A stretch of 64,000 nt of DNA from Zygaena filipendulae (taxonomy: Eukaryota; Arthropoda; Insecta; Lepidoptera; Zygaenidae): NCBI GenBank assembly GCA_907165275.2, contig CAJRBF020000002.1:1178001-1242000 (forward strand), given 5' to 3'. The notes beneath the pieces were generated by a model that worked only from the letters and a program-made list of their open reading frames with translations, was not told where the DNA came from and did not search any database. The stretch's first letter is position 1; each line of letters starts with the position of its first letter. Positions 10,816-22,246 of the stretch are shown here, piece after piece. Made by a program: the position numbers and the translations under genes.

Positions 10816-12339
10816 TTGCTTATTCTTATAATGGAAACTCACCTTATTTCGTTCATCCAGCTAAACAAAAACGAACTAGCGTACGAAGTTCTTATTCGGG
10901 GCGGTGAACCGAATACTACGGTTATCGAACTACGCAAACAAATTAATAAGCTAGTACCTTTATACCCATCGGAGGATATTACAGAATCTGGTCTAGACTT
11001 CGACACGGATATAGAAGGAGCAAACGTTTCGATTAAGGAGCTAAATTCACGAATTACTATTTTAGAACTTAAATACGATGTAAATCTGTATAAACGTATC
11101 CTAACACTATCGAATCATATATACTTCCGTCTCAAAAGGATGAACCAAAATAAACCAAACTCTGCTGCGGAGTTAGAGAAACTAAAACAAACGAACAAAG
11201 ACTACAATGTATTACAGGCTAAATTAAACAAGTTTCCAGGTGTAAATACTACCGAAAACAGGAATACTGAGCACACTAATGCCCAGTCATCTTCTGTGTT
11301 CGAGGGGTCTACCGTTATATCAACTAGTTGTGAACGTAGTCACATAAATGACCTACAAAAAATTAAATACAACGGGAAATCATGCGTTCGCTCATTCCTA
11401 CAAAAAATAAGGGAGTTTAGTGAAGCTAGGAACATCACTCCTGCTAAACTTTTTACATATGCTACGGAAATACTAACGGACGATGCACTAATCTGGTATC
11501 GTAGTGTGAAAGGTCAAGTATCGGACTGGGATGAACTAGCAACGTTATTAAAGAAAGATTTCGGTCAGTTCGATTACGACTACAGACTAATGTCCGAAAT
11601 TCGGGGTAGGACTCAAGGTGAAGGTGAAAACATCACAATTTATTTAGCTATTATGTCTGAATTGTTCTCTAGGTTATCTAGAAGTCTTAATGAGGACGAA
11701 AAACTAGAAATCTTATTACACAACATAAGACCAGTTTACGCTAACGTCTTAGCCTCAACTTCATCGGGCATTAAGTCTATTGACAATCTCCGATCGCTAT
11801 GCAAAAACTTCGAAAACATTCAATGCCTATCATCCCAATTTCGTGAACCACCTAAAAAGTCTTCTGAATTGCTAGCGCCTGATCTTGCGTATGCTAAACG
11901 CGATCAGCCGGATCAGCAAAAACCTAAGAACAATTATTATAAAAACTACAACTCTTATACTAACAATCAAAAATACACACATACAAACTACCAGCCACAC
12001 AATAAGTATCCTAATAAGCAATCAACTAATTATTATAACTACTCGAGTAAAAATTCTTATGGTCAGAAATATTACACTAATCCAAACAAACATACTAATC
12101 AAAACTATTCTAACGGACTAAACGGGAGCCAAGAAAACAAATCTCAATCTCACGTTAATCCGGTCGATTCTCAGAGCTCTTTCCCTAAAACACCTTATTG
12201 CCCGCGTTGTCGTTCTAACGATCATAGCCTAAACTCATGCAAACAGGATCGTTTTGCCATTTGTTTTAAGTGTGGTAAAAGAGACGGCAAGTACCCTGAT
12301 TGTTCTAACTGCAACACAAAGTCACAGCCAAAAAACTAA
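10816..12339 (+). CDS. gag: gypsy Gag polyprotein
   Basis: 507 codons from the first in-frame ATG; an internal ATG at 10831 (METHLIS) is equally plausible. It would form the virus-like particle that packages the RNA. The N-terminal half is helical and charged. Residues about 190-330 resemble the retrotransposon capsid region (IRGRTQGEGENITIYLAIM context). Residues 360-450 are rich in N, Y, K and Q. Two zinc knuckles lie near the C-terminus: CPRCRSNDHSLNSC is a good CX2CX4HX4C, whereas CFKCGKRDGKYPDC has K where the histidine should be. The frame ends in A AAA AAC TAA, a -1 frameshift site into pol. Confidence 0.9.
   Translation: MLILIMETHLISFIQLNKNELAYEVLIRGGEPNTTVIELRKQINKLVPLYPSEDITESGLDFDTDIEGANVSIKELNSRITILELKYDVNLYKRILTLSNHIYFRLKRMNQNKPNSAAELEKLKQTNKDYNVLQAKLNKFPGVNTTENRNTEHTNAQSSSVFEGSTVISTSCERSHINDLQKIKYNGKSCVRSFLQKIREFSEARNITPAKLFTYATEILTDDALIWYRSVKGQVSDWDELATLLKKDFGQFDYDYRLMSEIRGRTQGEGENITIYLAIMSELFSRLSRSLNEDEKLEILLHNIRPVYANVLASTSSGIKSIDNLRSLCKNFENIQCLSSQFREPPKKSSELLAPDLAYAKRDQPDQQKPKNNYYKNYNSYTNNQKYTHTNYQPHNKYPNKQSTNYYNYSSKNSYGQKYYTNPNKHTNQNYSNGLNGSQENKSQSHVNPVDSQSSFPKTPYCPRCRSNDHSLNSCKQDRFAICFKCGKRDGKYPDCSNCNTKSQPKN
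12330..12336 (+). promoter_or_regulatory. gag-pol -1 ribosomal frameshift heptamer
   Basis: In the gag frame the sequence reads CCA AAA AAC TAA, giving the X XXY YYZ heptamer A AAA AAC right before the stop. A -1 slip enters the frame CTA ATA AAA GAG, open without interruption to pol Met at 12414 and on to 15551. No downstream pseudoknot could be assigned by eye. Confidence 0.8.
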
Positions 12340-15300
12340 TAAAAGAGGATTGCTGCAGTGTCACTAACCACCATGATGAAACTGATTGGAAAAACTGGCT
12401 ATCAACCATCAAAATGTTTTTCTCAAGTTATCACATTGCATCAATCCTAAACAACAAACCTAAAGACGACTTACGACCCTACATCACTGTTAAAGTAGGA
12501 GACTTATCTGTTTGCGGATTACTAGATTCTGGCTCTGCCGTAACTATAATCGGAAATAATTGCCAAGAAACAATAATGACAGCTACTGGTCTAAAACTGT
12601 GTAGCAACGATGATACTAAAACATTTGTTGCTGCAGGAGGCCAAAAATTACCTACAATCGGTTACATTAACTTGCCCATTTGCTTTGAAAATACCGTACA
12701 TGTTCTAAAAGCTTACGTTATGCCTTCAGTAACTTGCAACATTATTTTAGGTATTGACTTTTGGTCTAAATTTGAAATATGTCCTAAATATCTTAGCTTG
12801 ATTACACTAACAAATGCTGATACACCCGTTTTTGAGATCGCTAATAATGACGATGAAGTGACACTGTATTCCTATAATAGTCTTTCTAACACTCAACGCA
12901 TTAACGCTGACAACATTATCAAGCAATTTCACGATATATCGGCAGAAAAGTGTGGTCTAGGTCGTACACATCTCATTACTCATCGCATAGATACTGGCGA
13001 CTCACCGCCTATTAGGCAGCGATACTACAGACTATCACCTGAAAAACAAAAAGTATTGTGCAAGGAGCTAGACGAAATGCTACAGCTAGGTGTTGTAGAA
13101 CCCTGTGAAAGTCCATGGTCTTCCCCTGTTCTGTTAACACCGAAGAAAGACGGAAAACTCAGATTCTGCTTAGATAGTCGTAAACTAAACGCGGTTACTA
13201 AGAAAGACGCCTACAAACTACCATATGTTTCTGAAATCCTAGATAGCCTTAAAAATGCTAGATATCTAAGTAGCATAGACCTATCTAAGGCATTTTGGCA
13301 AATACCTATTGAGCCTAACGACAGAGACAAAACGTCATTTTATGTACCTACTCGCGGATCCTTCAGATTCGTCACAACTCCGTTTGGCCTAACCAACGCA
13401 CCTGCTACACAGCAAAGACTAGTGGATATTTTATTCTATGGCCCTGAATTTGAGAACTGCGTCTTCGTATTCCTTGATGACATCATTATAGCCTCCCCTA
13501 GCTTTGAACATCACATAGCAATGCTTCTGCGGGTGCACGAAAAACTTAAAAATGCTAACCTTACCATAAACTACGAAAAATCAAAATTTTTCCGTGACGA
13601 ACTAAAATATCTCGGCTACGTGGTAAACTCTAAAGGTCTTCATGTTGATCCCGGCAAGGTTGAAGCCATTCTCAACATCCCCACCCCCACTAATAAGAAA
13701 GAAGTCAAGAGATTCCTTGGAACAGCTTCTTGGTACCGAAGGTTCGTACCAAACTTCAGTTCTATTGCTGGCCCACTAAACAAACTCACATCTTCTGGCA
13801 AGAAAGCCGCTCCCTTTCTATGGACTAAAGAAGCTGACGATTCCTTTCATAAACTAAAAGACTGTCTCATTTCTGCTCCAATACTAAAGTGTCCAAACTA
13901 TGACCTTCCCTTCGAAGTACACACAGACGCAAGCGACTACGGCGTTGGTGGCTTACTCACGCAAACTATAGACGGCGTGGAATACCCAATTGCTTATATG
14001 AGTAAGGCACTATCTGCCCAAGAACGTAACTACAGCGTGACTGAACGAGAAGCACTTGCAGTCGTTGTAGCTTTGGAACACTGGAGATGTTACCTAGATA
14101 CTGGAAAAAAGTTTACGGTCTACACCGATCACTCAGCACTGAAGTGGTTCCTGAATCTGAATAATCCAACCGGACGTCTAGCTCGCTGGGGTGTTCGTCT
14201 ATCCGCTTTTGGTTTCGAAATCAAACACCGTCGTGGTGCGGACAATGTCATTCCTGATGCGTTGTCACGCGCGGTCTCTATCTCAGCTATTGACACCTCT
14301 CCAAATTTTACCAATACTACGGACGAGTGGTACCTAAATATTTACCATGGCTGCCAAAACTCCCCAACATCATTCCCCAACTACATGGTGAAGAATAATC
14401 GTCTGTATAGGTTTATGAAATCTAAATGCGTACTAACTACCGAATTCGAGTGGAAGGAAGTCGTTCCTAAGGAAGTAAGAGCTATCGTTATTTCCGAAAA
14501 CCATGCTGAACCGATTGCTGGTCACTTAGGTATATTTAAGACCTACAAACGCCTATCACTCAAATACTACTGGCCCGGTATGCACAATGACGTTGTTAAT
14601 GCTGTAACCTCGTGTGATATCTGCATAGCTCACAAACACCAGAACCATACAACTTTAGGTGAAATGGGCAGACCTAAAACATGCTACAGGCCATTTCAAA
14701 TGCTAAGCGTAGACCTAGTTGGACCCTTGCCATGTACGCGAAAACAAAACTGCTATCTTTTAGTTATCGTCTGTTGCTTCTCCAAGTATTGTCTTCTGTT
14801 CCCAATTAGACGCGCTACCGCGGAAACTGTAACTAGAATACTAGAAGAGCACGTGTTTCTAGTGCACGGTATACCATCTACCATCTTGTTTGACAATGGC
14901 AAACAATTTGTCAGTGTTACCCTAAAACAGATGCTTGACAAATACAAAGTACCTAACGTACATTTTACTCCTAAATACTCACCACATGTCAACACTGTAG
15001 AACGCTACAACAAAACCATCATAACCGCGGTGTCTACCTTCATTGAAAGTGACCAACGTATCTGGGACTCACTAATCCCTAAAATACAGTTTGCTATCAA
15101 CAACAGCGTCAACGAGGTGACAAACTACACGCCGTCATTTCTCGTATACGGTCGCGAGCTAGTTAGTTGCGGTTCATTCTATGCAAGCGGCGATTTTGAT
15201 GAAGATATTATCCACGAACCACGTGATCAATACGCGGAAAACCTAGGTACATTATCTACTATATTCAACAAAGTACAAGCCTCACTTCTACAAGCACATA

Positions 15301-15551
15301 GCAGAAACTGTAAATCCTATAATTTACGTAAAAGACCTGCCGAATTCAACGTAGGCGATATCGTGTGGCGAAAGACATTTTACCAAAGCGATAAAGCAAA
15401 CTACTTCAGCAAAAAACTAGCACCAAAATTTATCAAATGCAAAATCATTGCCAAAAAATCACCACTTGTATATGAACTCGCTGACTCTAGTGGCAATTCG
15501 CTAGGATTGTGGCATATCAAAGACATCAAATTAACCAATTATAAAGAATGA
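12337..15551 (+). CDS. pol: gypsy Pol polyprotein (PR-RT-RNase H-IN)
   Basis: Probably made as Gag-Pol by -1 frameshifting, since the frame is open from the gag stop. The first ATG is at 12414 (1,045 codons counted from there). Domains in that numbering: aspartic protease near 38 (LLDSGSA); reverse transcriptase about 190-370 with SIDLSKAFWQIP and the catalytic box FLDDI in place of YxDD; RNase H from about 500 (HTDASDYGVGG); integrase with an H2C2 finger near 695-745 (GHLG...CDICIAHK) and DDE residues in SVDLVGPL, FDNGKQF and NTVERYNK; C-terminal GPY/SH3-like tail with VGDIVW. All domains look complete. Ty3/gypsy is supported by the RT-RH-IN order. Confidence 0.93.
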
Positions 15552-15887
15552 CTAAACAACTAAAATTAATAACCTTTAAAAATAATTACAACTAATAGTA
15601 CCCTATTCACAATAACCACCGGTCTACTTGCGATGTAAGGAGCATGTATTCTAAACATGAAACTACACTCTTTCCTTGTTTCTTGAGTATAGTTAGTGCT
15701 AACTAGTGTACTCTGGTTGTTAGAGGTCTACGTTCTGACTAATAGAATCAAAGACAGTTTGAAAGAGTGAGGTATGAAAGAATGTTCGGGATTAGTGAAA
15801 GGACAAGAAGCAAAGAGTTACAGGTAGAGTAGACGGATTTTACCACTAAGGTTAGCAGGTAAAATCCTGAATTTTCGGAGGGGGTAC
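15552..15887 (+). other. gypsy 3' untranslated region and polypurine tract
   Basis: No ORF. CGGAGGGGG at 15876-15884 ends three bases before the 3' LTR and is the expected plus-strand primer. Confidence 0.75.
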
Positions 15888-16555
15888 TGTAACGTTGTAG
15901 TCTCAGTTCTCAACATAGTAACAAAACTATAAAATAAAATAAATTAAATCTACCCTGTGCGAACGGATCTCCAAATATCCCTCCGCGCGCCGCGCTTCCG
16001 CGCCGCCGGTCATCATCGGCCGAACATTTCAATCTGCACGGACAGACTACTGCAGCTCGCACGCCGCGCTACACGCGGGTGTCTAAATTAATTCTACGGT
16101 ACCTACCTACCTACGATCTTGTGACCGTTATAGTCTACCGCGCAAACTATTTTTCTGTGCTAGTGCTGGATGACCCTCTAGGGTGAGTTCTCATTCACAT
16201 TCACACTACTAAGCTGCTTCTCGCTTAATCTAGTCTGGCTGGCTGCAATTCCTACTAAAGCACTATCGCTACTACCTTGCGACCGCTGGTTCTCACGGGG
16301 TGGAAAGGCAGCCAGCTACGGACTTGCTGATGGTAACCGAAGCCCTCGCTCCAGGTTCCAGGCACCTACCAGCCCTACTCCTGGACTACCCCCGGCGTAC
16401 TCCAGGCACCTACCATCTACCGCTGAGACTCCAGGCACCTACCAGCTGAAGTTCCAGGCGCCTACCCCTGGACTACTCCAGGCGTTCCCACGCTACCTAC
16501 CTACCTGCCGCGCTGAGTGCCTAATTACCAACTTTCTCCAAGCGCAAGCGCGACA
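15888..16555 (+). repeat. gypsy element 3' LTR
   Basis: 668 bp. Nearly identical to the 5' LTR up to CCCCCGGCGTAC (about 16400); one substitution noted, CTAAAGCAC against CTAAGGCAC. Beyond that it is replaced by tandem CCAGGCACCTACC-like units and an unrelated-looking end that closes on the shared GCGACA. Followed by GTTG (16556-16559). Confidence 0.88.
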
Positions 16556-19500
16556 GTTGCGTGATAGTTTCACATCAATATTGTCGCCGATGAAGCGTTT
16601 AGAATGCCTAAGACCCGTAGACAGTGACCACTCTTGTGTGTGTCTTTTCCGGGCATTTTGGCGTATTGCCTTTTTCACAGTGTTGTCAGAGATCCCCACA
16701 AATGGCTCCGGTCCAAAGAAGGTCTTGTCTGATCCTGCCCTAGCCAGTTCATCTGCAAGTTCATTGCCTTGTATGCCTACATGACCTGGAACCCAGATTA
16801 GTCTGACCTGGTTGTTAGTGCCCAGTTTATTTAGTGCGCGGACGCATTCGTGCACCAACCTTGACTCCACTCTACATGATGTTACAGCTTTTAACGCTGC
16901 TTGGCTGTCTGTAAGTATGTAGATGGACTTTCCTTTTGTTTCGCTTTTAATGTTTTCTTTAACACAGCTTATTATGGCGTAGGTTTCTGCTTGAAAAACT
17001 GTTGCGAATCTTCCCATGCTTTGGGTAGATCTGAAATGTTCAGCATAGACCCCCGCCCCTGTGCCTGTGCTCGTTTTAGAGCCATCTGTATACCAGATGA
17101 GGTTCTCCATTTCTGGTTTCCGTATGCCTTGTTTCCATTCTTCCCTACTTGGGATTTGGACTTTGTAATTCCTTTTGAATGAGTAGACGGGGTTCATCTT
17201 GTCGCTACCCATGCTCATCAGTCCGTCAATGTCGTTGTTGACATCCAATTTCGTATGCATGGTTAGCGGAATAGAACTACTCCACGCTCCAGCCACGACT
17301 AATCTATATAGTGCTTTTCTAGCCTCGGCCTCCACCTCTATGTGTAGTGGTGTAAGGTCCAAAAGAACCTCCATTGCCGACGTTGGAGTCGTTTTAAAGG
17401 CCCCAGTGATTGATAAACATGCTAGGCGTTGCACTTTCCCAAGTTCAGTCCTGCATGTTCCTAGTTTAGTTCTTGGCCACCACACGATGCTGCCATACCT
17501 AATTATGGGGATGACCATCATCTTGTAAAGCCAGTGGACTACTTTTGGTTTTAGGCCCCATGTGTTTCCGTAAGCTCTGCGGCACATTCCAAATACTCTT
17601 AGAGCCTTTGTCGTTATGTTGTTCACGTGTGTTTTAAACGTGAGCTCCTTGTCCAAAGTGACTCCAAGGTATTTCACTTCAGTGGACCAGTTTAACTGAT
17701 TCCCTGACAGGGATACGGTTCTCAGTTCCGCTAAGGCCCTTCTCCTGGTAAATGCCACTAGTGACGTTTTGCTAGGACTGACAGAGAGATGGTTTTTTGT
17801 GCACCATCTCTCAACTCTACCCAGAGCCTCTTGCATTAGACATGTCGTAGTCCCAGGAAATTTTCCATTAACTAGTATTACGATGTCATCTGCGTATCCT
17901 ACCGTGTAGAACGGTCCTTTGTTTAGTTCTCTGATGAGTGAGTCAACTACTAAACACCAGAGGATAAGCGAGAGCACACCTCCTTGTGGACACCCCCTAG
18001 TGGCTCTCACACACATTGATTCACCTCGTAGGTTCGAATGTATGATTCTGCCCTTTAACATGTTGTCGATCCATTGACCAACTGTCCTGTTTATGCCGTG
18101 TACCTTTACAGCCTCCTTAATAGAATCGTGGGTTGTTCTGTCAAAGGCTCCTTCTATATCTAGAAAGGCTCCCAAGCACAACTCCTTCTCTACAATTGCC
18201 TTTTCCGCACGACTGACCACATAGTGCAGCGCCGTTTCAGTCGATTTACCCGGCTGGTAAGCACATTGCATCTCATGCAGTTTAGTCCCTTGTAATGGTC
18301 CAGCCCTTATATATTTGTCTACAAGTTTTTCCATGCATTTTAGTATAAATGATGATAAGCTTATAGGCCTGTATGATTTTGCCTGGTCGTAGCTGGGTTT
18401 ACCTGGTTTTGGTATATACACTACCTTTACCTGTCGCCATATTTTTGGTATATACCCCAGAGCGAAACAGGCCTTGAAAATCCTGCACAATTGCGGCAAC
18501 AGTATTGCTGCGCCCTGTTGTAGTAGAATTGGGTATATTCCATCCGGCCCTGGAGATTTGAACGGCTCGAAGCTGAATAGTGCCCATTTAACCTTTAATT
18601 CATCTACTACCTTTTTAGCAGTGTTCCAATCTTCTCTACTAGTACGGCGCGATAGCTCGTTAGTGGTGATTGGCTCCTCATTTACTGCCTCTATTTCCTC
18701 TGATCCTGGGAAGTGTGTCTTAAACATCACTTCCAAAGTCTCTTTTCCTGAGTCTGTGAGCTCTCCATCATCATTTCGTACTACTGACAAAGGGTGAGCC
18801 TTGACTGCAGCCATAGCTTTAGAAAGTCTCATGCTTTCGGGTATTGTACTGACTTTTTCACAGTGTTCCCTCCAAGCCTTGCGTTTAGCCTTTCGTACCT
18901 CTTTGTTATATTCTGTGAGCAGTTTATGATATTCACTGAATTCCTTGGTAGCCATGGCTTTGTTGAAAGCTTTGCGTGTGGTCTTCTTTAGCTTTGAAAG
19001 TTTAGTTGACCACCACGGTACCCTCTTTGAAATAACTTCCTTTTCAGGACAGTTTTTTAACCATGCTCCCATGATGGCCTGATTAACTTTGTCCGCTTCG
19101 AATTCAAGATCCAAGGTTGAACCTAGATTTCCTTTTACGTTTCCCAGTTCTTCCTTTAAGTCCTTCCTAAAAGCACTCCAGTCCGTGTTTCTGGGATTCC
19201 TTCTGCGTACAGTTGTCCACTCCATTGTGTTGCTGTACCTGAAGCATATGTATCTGTGGTCTGAAAGTGAAGTTTCATTAGATACATGCCAATTCATAAC
19301 ATTGTTGATTGCTTTATTAGAAGCCAGTGTTATGTCTATTACCTCCTTACGTCTTGATGTGACAAAAGTCGGCCTGTTTCCGTTATTGAGAAATTGTAAA
19401 TTAGAACTTACCACAAATTCTAGTACTTTTTCTCTTCTTTTGTTAACGTCCGAGCTTCCCCAGACGACATGGTGTGCATTCGCATCGCAGCCGATGATAA

Positions 19501-19912
19501 CATGATGGTTGCTCTGGCTGCCGTACTCGACGAGGTCTCTCAACTTTGGTGTAATTGGTTCCACGTCCTCATATGGGAGATAGGCAGAGGTTATGATCAG
19601 TGCTTCCTTTCCTTTTCTCCCACCGGTATGAATCTTGACGGTTGTCAGATCCCTGGAGCAAAAATTATGCAAGGGAATTGCATCTAGCTCCTTTCGGAGG
19701 TAGATGCAAGTCCTTGCATCCTTAGTGGCACAGAAATAATAAATAAAACCTCCCGTGTCACCTAAACCCTTAACTTCCCCCTTATAAAGATAAGGTTCTT
19801 GTATCAGGGCACAGTCATATATTTTCCTTTTGAGGTCACGCGCCAGAAGGGCGGTGGCCGCCTTACTGTGGTGCAAATTAATTTGTACACACCTTAATTC
19901 CTTATGAGCCAT
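16556..19912 (-). CDS. LINE ORF2, main segment (EN-RT-RNase H)
   Basis: Starts at ATG 19912 (MAHKELRCVQINLHHSKAA). An apurinic-type endonuclease domain occupies the first 230 residues or so (QEPYLYKG, GCDANAHHVVWG, LSDHRYI). The reverse transcriptase has NYRPIS-type SYRPISLSSF, AFLDIEGAFD, GCPQGGVLS and the catalytic GYADDIVIL. RNase H follows with WYTDGSK, QAETYAI, LTDSQAALKAV and WVPGHVGIQGNELADELA. Native coding continues to the gypsy junction at 16556; codons below that are LTR. The remaining C-terminus is at 8933-9218. No other lesion seen, so the LINE was probably intact when gypsy landed. Confidence 0.92.
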
Positions 19913-19931
19913 CTTCTTCCTTCCTTCTTAC

Positions 19932-19956
19932 TTTTTTTTTTTTTTTTTTTTTTTTT
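19932..19956 (-). repeat. A25 tract between LINE ORF1 and ORF2
   Basis: On the sense strand, 25 uninterrupted A residues begin two bases after the ORF1 TAA stop and are followed by GTAAGAAGGAAGGAAGAAG and the ORF2 ATG. The short inter-ORF leader is therefore almost pure purine. Confidence 0.85.
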
Positions 19957-19958
19957 AA

Positions 19959-21296
19959 TTATCCTTCTCGAGTTTCCTCCTCCACCTGGTCCATCCGTTC
20001 TGGTGAAGAGGAGGGGCTCGACAGGCCAAGCCCCCCCAGCTCATCAAGCATGTCATCGGTCCTCGTCGCCATAGGCGAAGAGACCCGATCACTACTTGGC
20101 CGGGAAGGCCCCCCATCCGGGCCCCCCCCACCCACCAGCCGGACGCCTGAGGAGAGGTCCCTCCTTGGTTCCTTCTGTTCCTTCGCTCCAAGCTCCGGAG
20201 CTTCATCTTCGAGAACCTTGAAGGAACTCTTATCGAAGCCCGCATGCAGACTGTAGTTGGCCGCCTTGATGACGTCGGCGGACTTCTGGTCCATGAGCAC
20301 AATGCGCCTGGAGGATGTTCCTTCAACCAGCGTGTCCACCACCTTCCACTCGCTGGTTCTCAGTGCCGGGTTGAAGCGCTGCAGCATTCTGAGCACCCTA
20401 GTGTTGTCGGTGCAACCCACATTCCTGGTCTTCCATGCCATCTTGATTGGTTTTGGAAGATCATTTGCGTCAACAACCTTCAGCCTCATGTCCCCGACGA
20501 CTTTGCCATCGAGACCATAAAGCCATCTTACGGCGTCCTCCCCTTCGCAGGTGATGTGGACTGCCCCTGCAACTACGTTGCCTAAAGTGACAGTGGGCAG
20601 GGGATCGGGGGTGTCTTCCAGGAGGCTGAAGATCTCCGCCTGAATGGCACCCAACGATTCCGCCTCTATCATTTTAGCCGGGTAGTCGTCAGCTATGACT
20701 GCCATCTTAGACCCCACGAGTGCTTCTCGGTACGAGCCTTGATGCTTCGGTCTATTAGAGCTCTCAGTGGTTTCCTTGGCCTCATCGCTGACTTCTCTTG
20801 GCCTTTTGCTTGAAGATGTGCCCGAGGTACTTTGCAGCGCCTGTGCCCTCTTCAGTATCCTGCGTCGCTTGGCAGCCATACTTCCTCTACCTTTCCTGGG
20901 TGGAGGACCTTGATGTGCGGAGTTGCTTCCGCCAACCTCTTTTGGCGCACTGTCTGGCACTGCGGCCCCCTCCATTCTACCTGGACAGAGAGTTAGCGCG
21001 CCTGACTGAGCACCGCCATCGGTGGGTTTCACAACCCCTGCACCTTGTACGCTGCGGAAGATAGCACCTTTCCCATTGGTGGGGACACTACAGGTGGGCA
21101 CTGCCGTTAGCGCGCCCTGCCTTGCGCCCCGCCCGATAGGTCCGGTGGTACCTTCCCTGCGTCCTTTGAAGGGACCACCTTTCCCCCCTTCCTTTCGTGT
21201 GCCTTGTTCAGGCGCAACCTTTTTGCCCGCTACCTTTTCGGCAGCGTCCTTCCTGCCCTCTTCGGGCGCACCGCGGTTTGGTTTAAGTGTATCCAT
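19959..21296 (-). CDS. LINE ORF1 protein
   Basis: The frame is open from 21410, but the ATG at 21296 (MDTLKPNRG) is the more natural start because upstream residues look like untranslated sequence; this gives about 445 residues. The N-terminal half is low-complexity, rich in G, K, E, R and P, with a basic stretch (KRRRILKRAQAL) that could be a nuclear signal. The C-terminal half (LGNVVAGAVHITCEGEDA onward) resembles the DUF4780-type domain often found in insect LINE ORF1 proteins, from memory. No CCHC knuckles seen. Likely an RNA chaperone-like nucleoprotein of the LINE. More G+C rich than its surroundings. Confidence 0.75.
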   Translation of the reverse strand: MDTLKPNRGAPEEGRKDAAEKVAGKKVAPEQGTRKEGGKGGPFKGRREGTTGPIGRGARQGALTAVPTCSVPTNGKGAIFRSVQGAGVVKPTDGGAQSGALTLCPGRMEGAAVPDSAPKEVGGSNSAHQGPPPRKGRGSMAAKRRRILKRAQALQSTSGTSSSKRPREVSDEAKETTESSNRPKHQGSYREALVGSKMAVIADDYPAKMIEAESLGAIQAEIFSLLEDTPDPLPTVTLGNVVAGAVHITCEGEDAVRWLYGLDGKVVGDMRLKVVDANDLPKPIKMAWKTRNVGCTDNTRVLRMLQRFNPALRTSEWKVVDTLVEGTSSRRIVLMDQKSADVIKAANYSLHAGFDKSSFKVLEDEAPELGAKEQKEPRRDLSSGVRLVGGGGPDGGPSRPSSDRVSSPMATRTDDMLDELGGLGLSSPSSSPERMDQVEEETREG

Positions 21297-22234
21297 ATTA
21301 ATCAGATGTACAAAATTCACCCTTCCAGCTCCCCACCCACCACGGAGCCACAAATGGGATGCTGAAATAGCACCAGGGCTACTGGTCGGGTATAGCGCTC
21401 CCAATGGCACAACCTACGAGACGCAAATGGGCGAGCCAACACTGCAGCCTGCCACCATCCAGGTGGCGGTTCACCAATAAAAATTAGTGAGCCTCATTTC
21501 CTGATGGCCACAGACATGCAGGCAGCGCGCCCAGCCATCTGCAGGCCCCACCACCAGGCTCGCTCACCAGACGGCCATCTAATGGACGCCACAGCCGGTT
21601 GATCCCAGCTGGCTAGACTGGGACCTCCCGTGTGAGAGGAAATCCAGACCAAAGAGGAGTGTTGCTATTCGATTGTAACAACCGCCGACATCTAGTAGCT
21701 CAGCCTCCAGGATTCCTTCATCCCCCCGTACGGGTCCCCGCGCACGGCACAAACACGCGGGTGGTCACTATGTCTCTCCCCCAGCATGTTGTAGTGAGGA
21801 AGGGACTGCAAGAACCTGACCACCTAGCCCTTGCATCAGATTATATATACACGCTAGTACAAATAGATATGTAAATTAATATATATGCTACTTATATAAT
21901 TATGGGAGTATGGATGGATATATATTACAAAGATCGGAGGGGGGAAGCAAGGGAGTAATTGGGTTAGGAGTAGGTCATACGAGGGAGATAGAAGGAGAAT
22001 AGGTTGTGGACGACTCCGCCCCTGGGTGTGGGTTGACGGAGACGCCTTCTCTTGTCCGGGGTTCGCATTAAGCAAACATTCCCCAATGCAGGACTGAAGA
22101 CTAAAAAGGACCACAGTGTTGCATCAGGGGGGCAATCCGCAACCCGCCCACCCGCTCGGTCGCATGAGAAGGAAGTGCGCACGCTTCCTGTAGACTATAA
22201 ACAGAGAGATCATCCCCTACAGGCACGAATCGAG
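21297..22234 (-). other. LINE 5' untranslated region
   Basis: About 940 bp upstream of ORF1 to the exact LINE 5' boundary defined by the target duplication at 22235. It should hold the internal promoter. Short ORFs here are not supported. Confidence 0.65.
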
Positions 22235-22246
22235 TAAAAGGATCAT
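22235..22246. repeat. right target-site duplication of the LINE
   Basis: TAAAAGGATCAT, identical to 8827-8838. Confidence 0.9.

Larger units (their letters stand above)
9219..16555 (+). mobile_element. intact Ty3/gypsy-type LTR retrotransposon
   Basis: A 7,337-bp element on the plus strand: 5' LTR, primer-binding site TGGCGCC at 9936, 880-bp leader, gag (10816-12339), pol in the -1 frame (to 15551), polypurine tract CGGAGGGGG at 15876-15884, 3' LTR (15888-16555). GTTG flanks both ends (9215-9218 and 16556-16559). It sits in the RNase H-bearing LINE in opposite orientation and splits its ORF2. Gag and pol show no stop or frameshift except the expected gag/pol junction, so the element is young and may be active. 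No env-like ORF. Confidence 0.92.
8839..22234 (-). mobile_element. RNase H-bearing LINE (LOA/I-like) inserted in LTR B
   Basis: Minus-strand non-LTR retrotransposon of about 6,055 bp once the nested gypsy element is removed. In order it has a 5' UTR (21297-22234), ORF1, an A25 tract, and ORF2 (endonuclease, reverse transcriptase, RNase H, C-terminal zinc knuckle). The 3' end is a short (TAAGA)n-like tail at 8839-8851 instead of a long poly(A). The 12-bp target duplication is exact. RNase H after RT suggests the I/LOA group; clade assignment is inference. Confidence 0.88.

Noticed and set aside
16557..19687. Plus-strand ORFs of 60-140 codons across 16.5-21.5 kb
   Set aside because: They are antisense shadows of the LINE ORF1 and ORF2 and contain no domain of their own.
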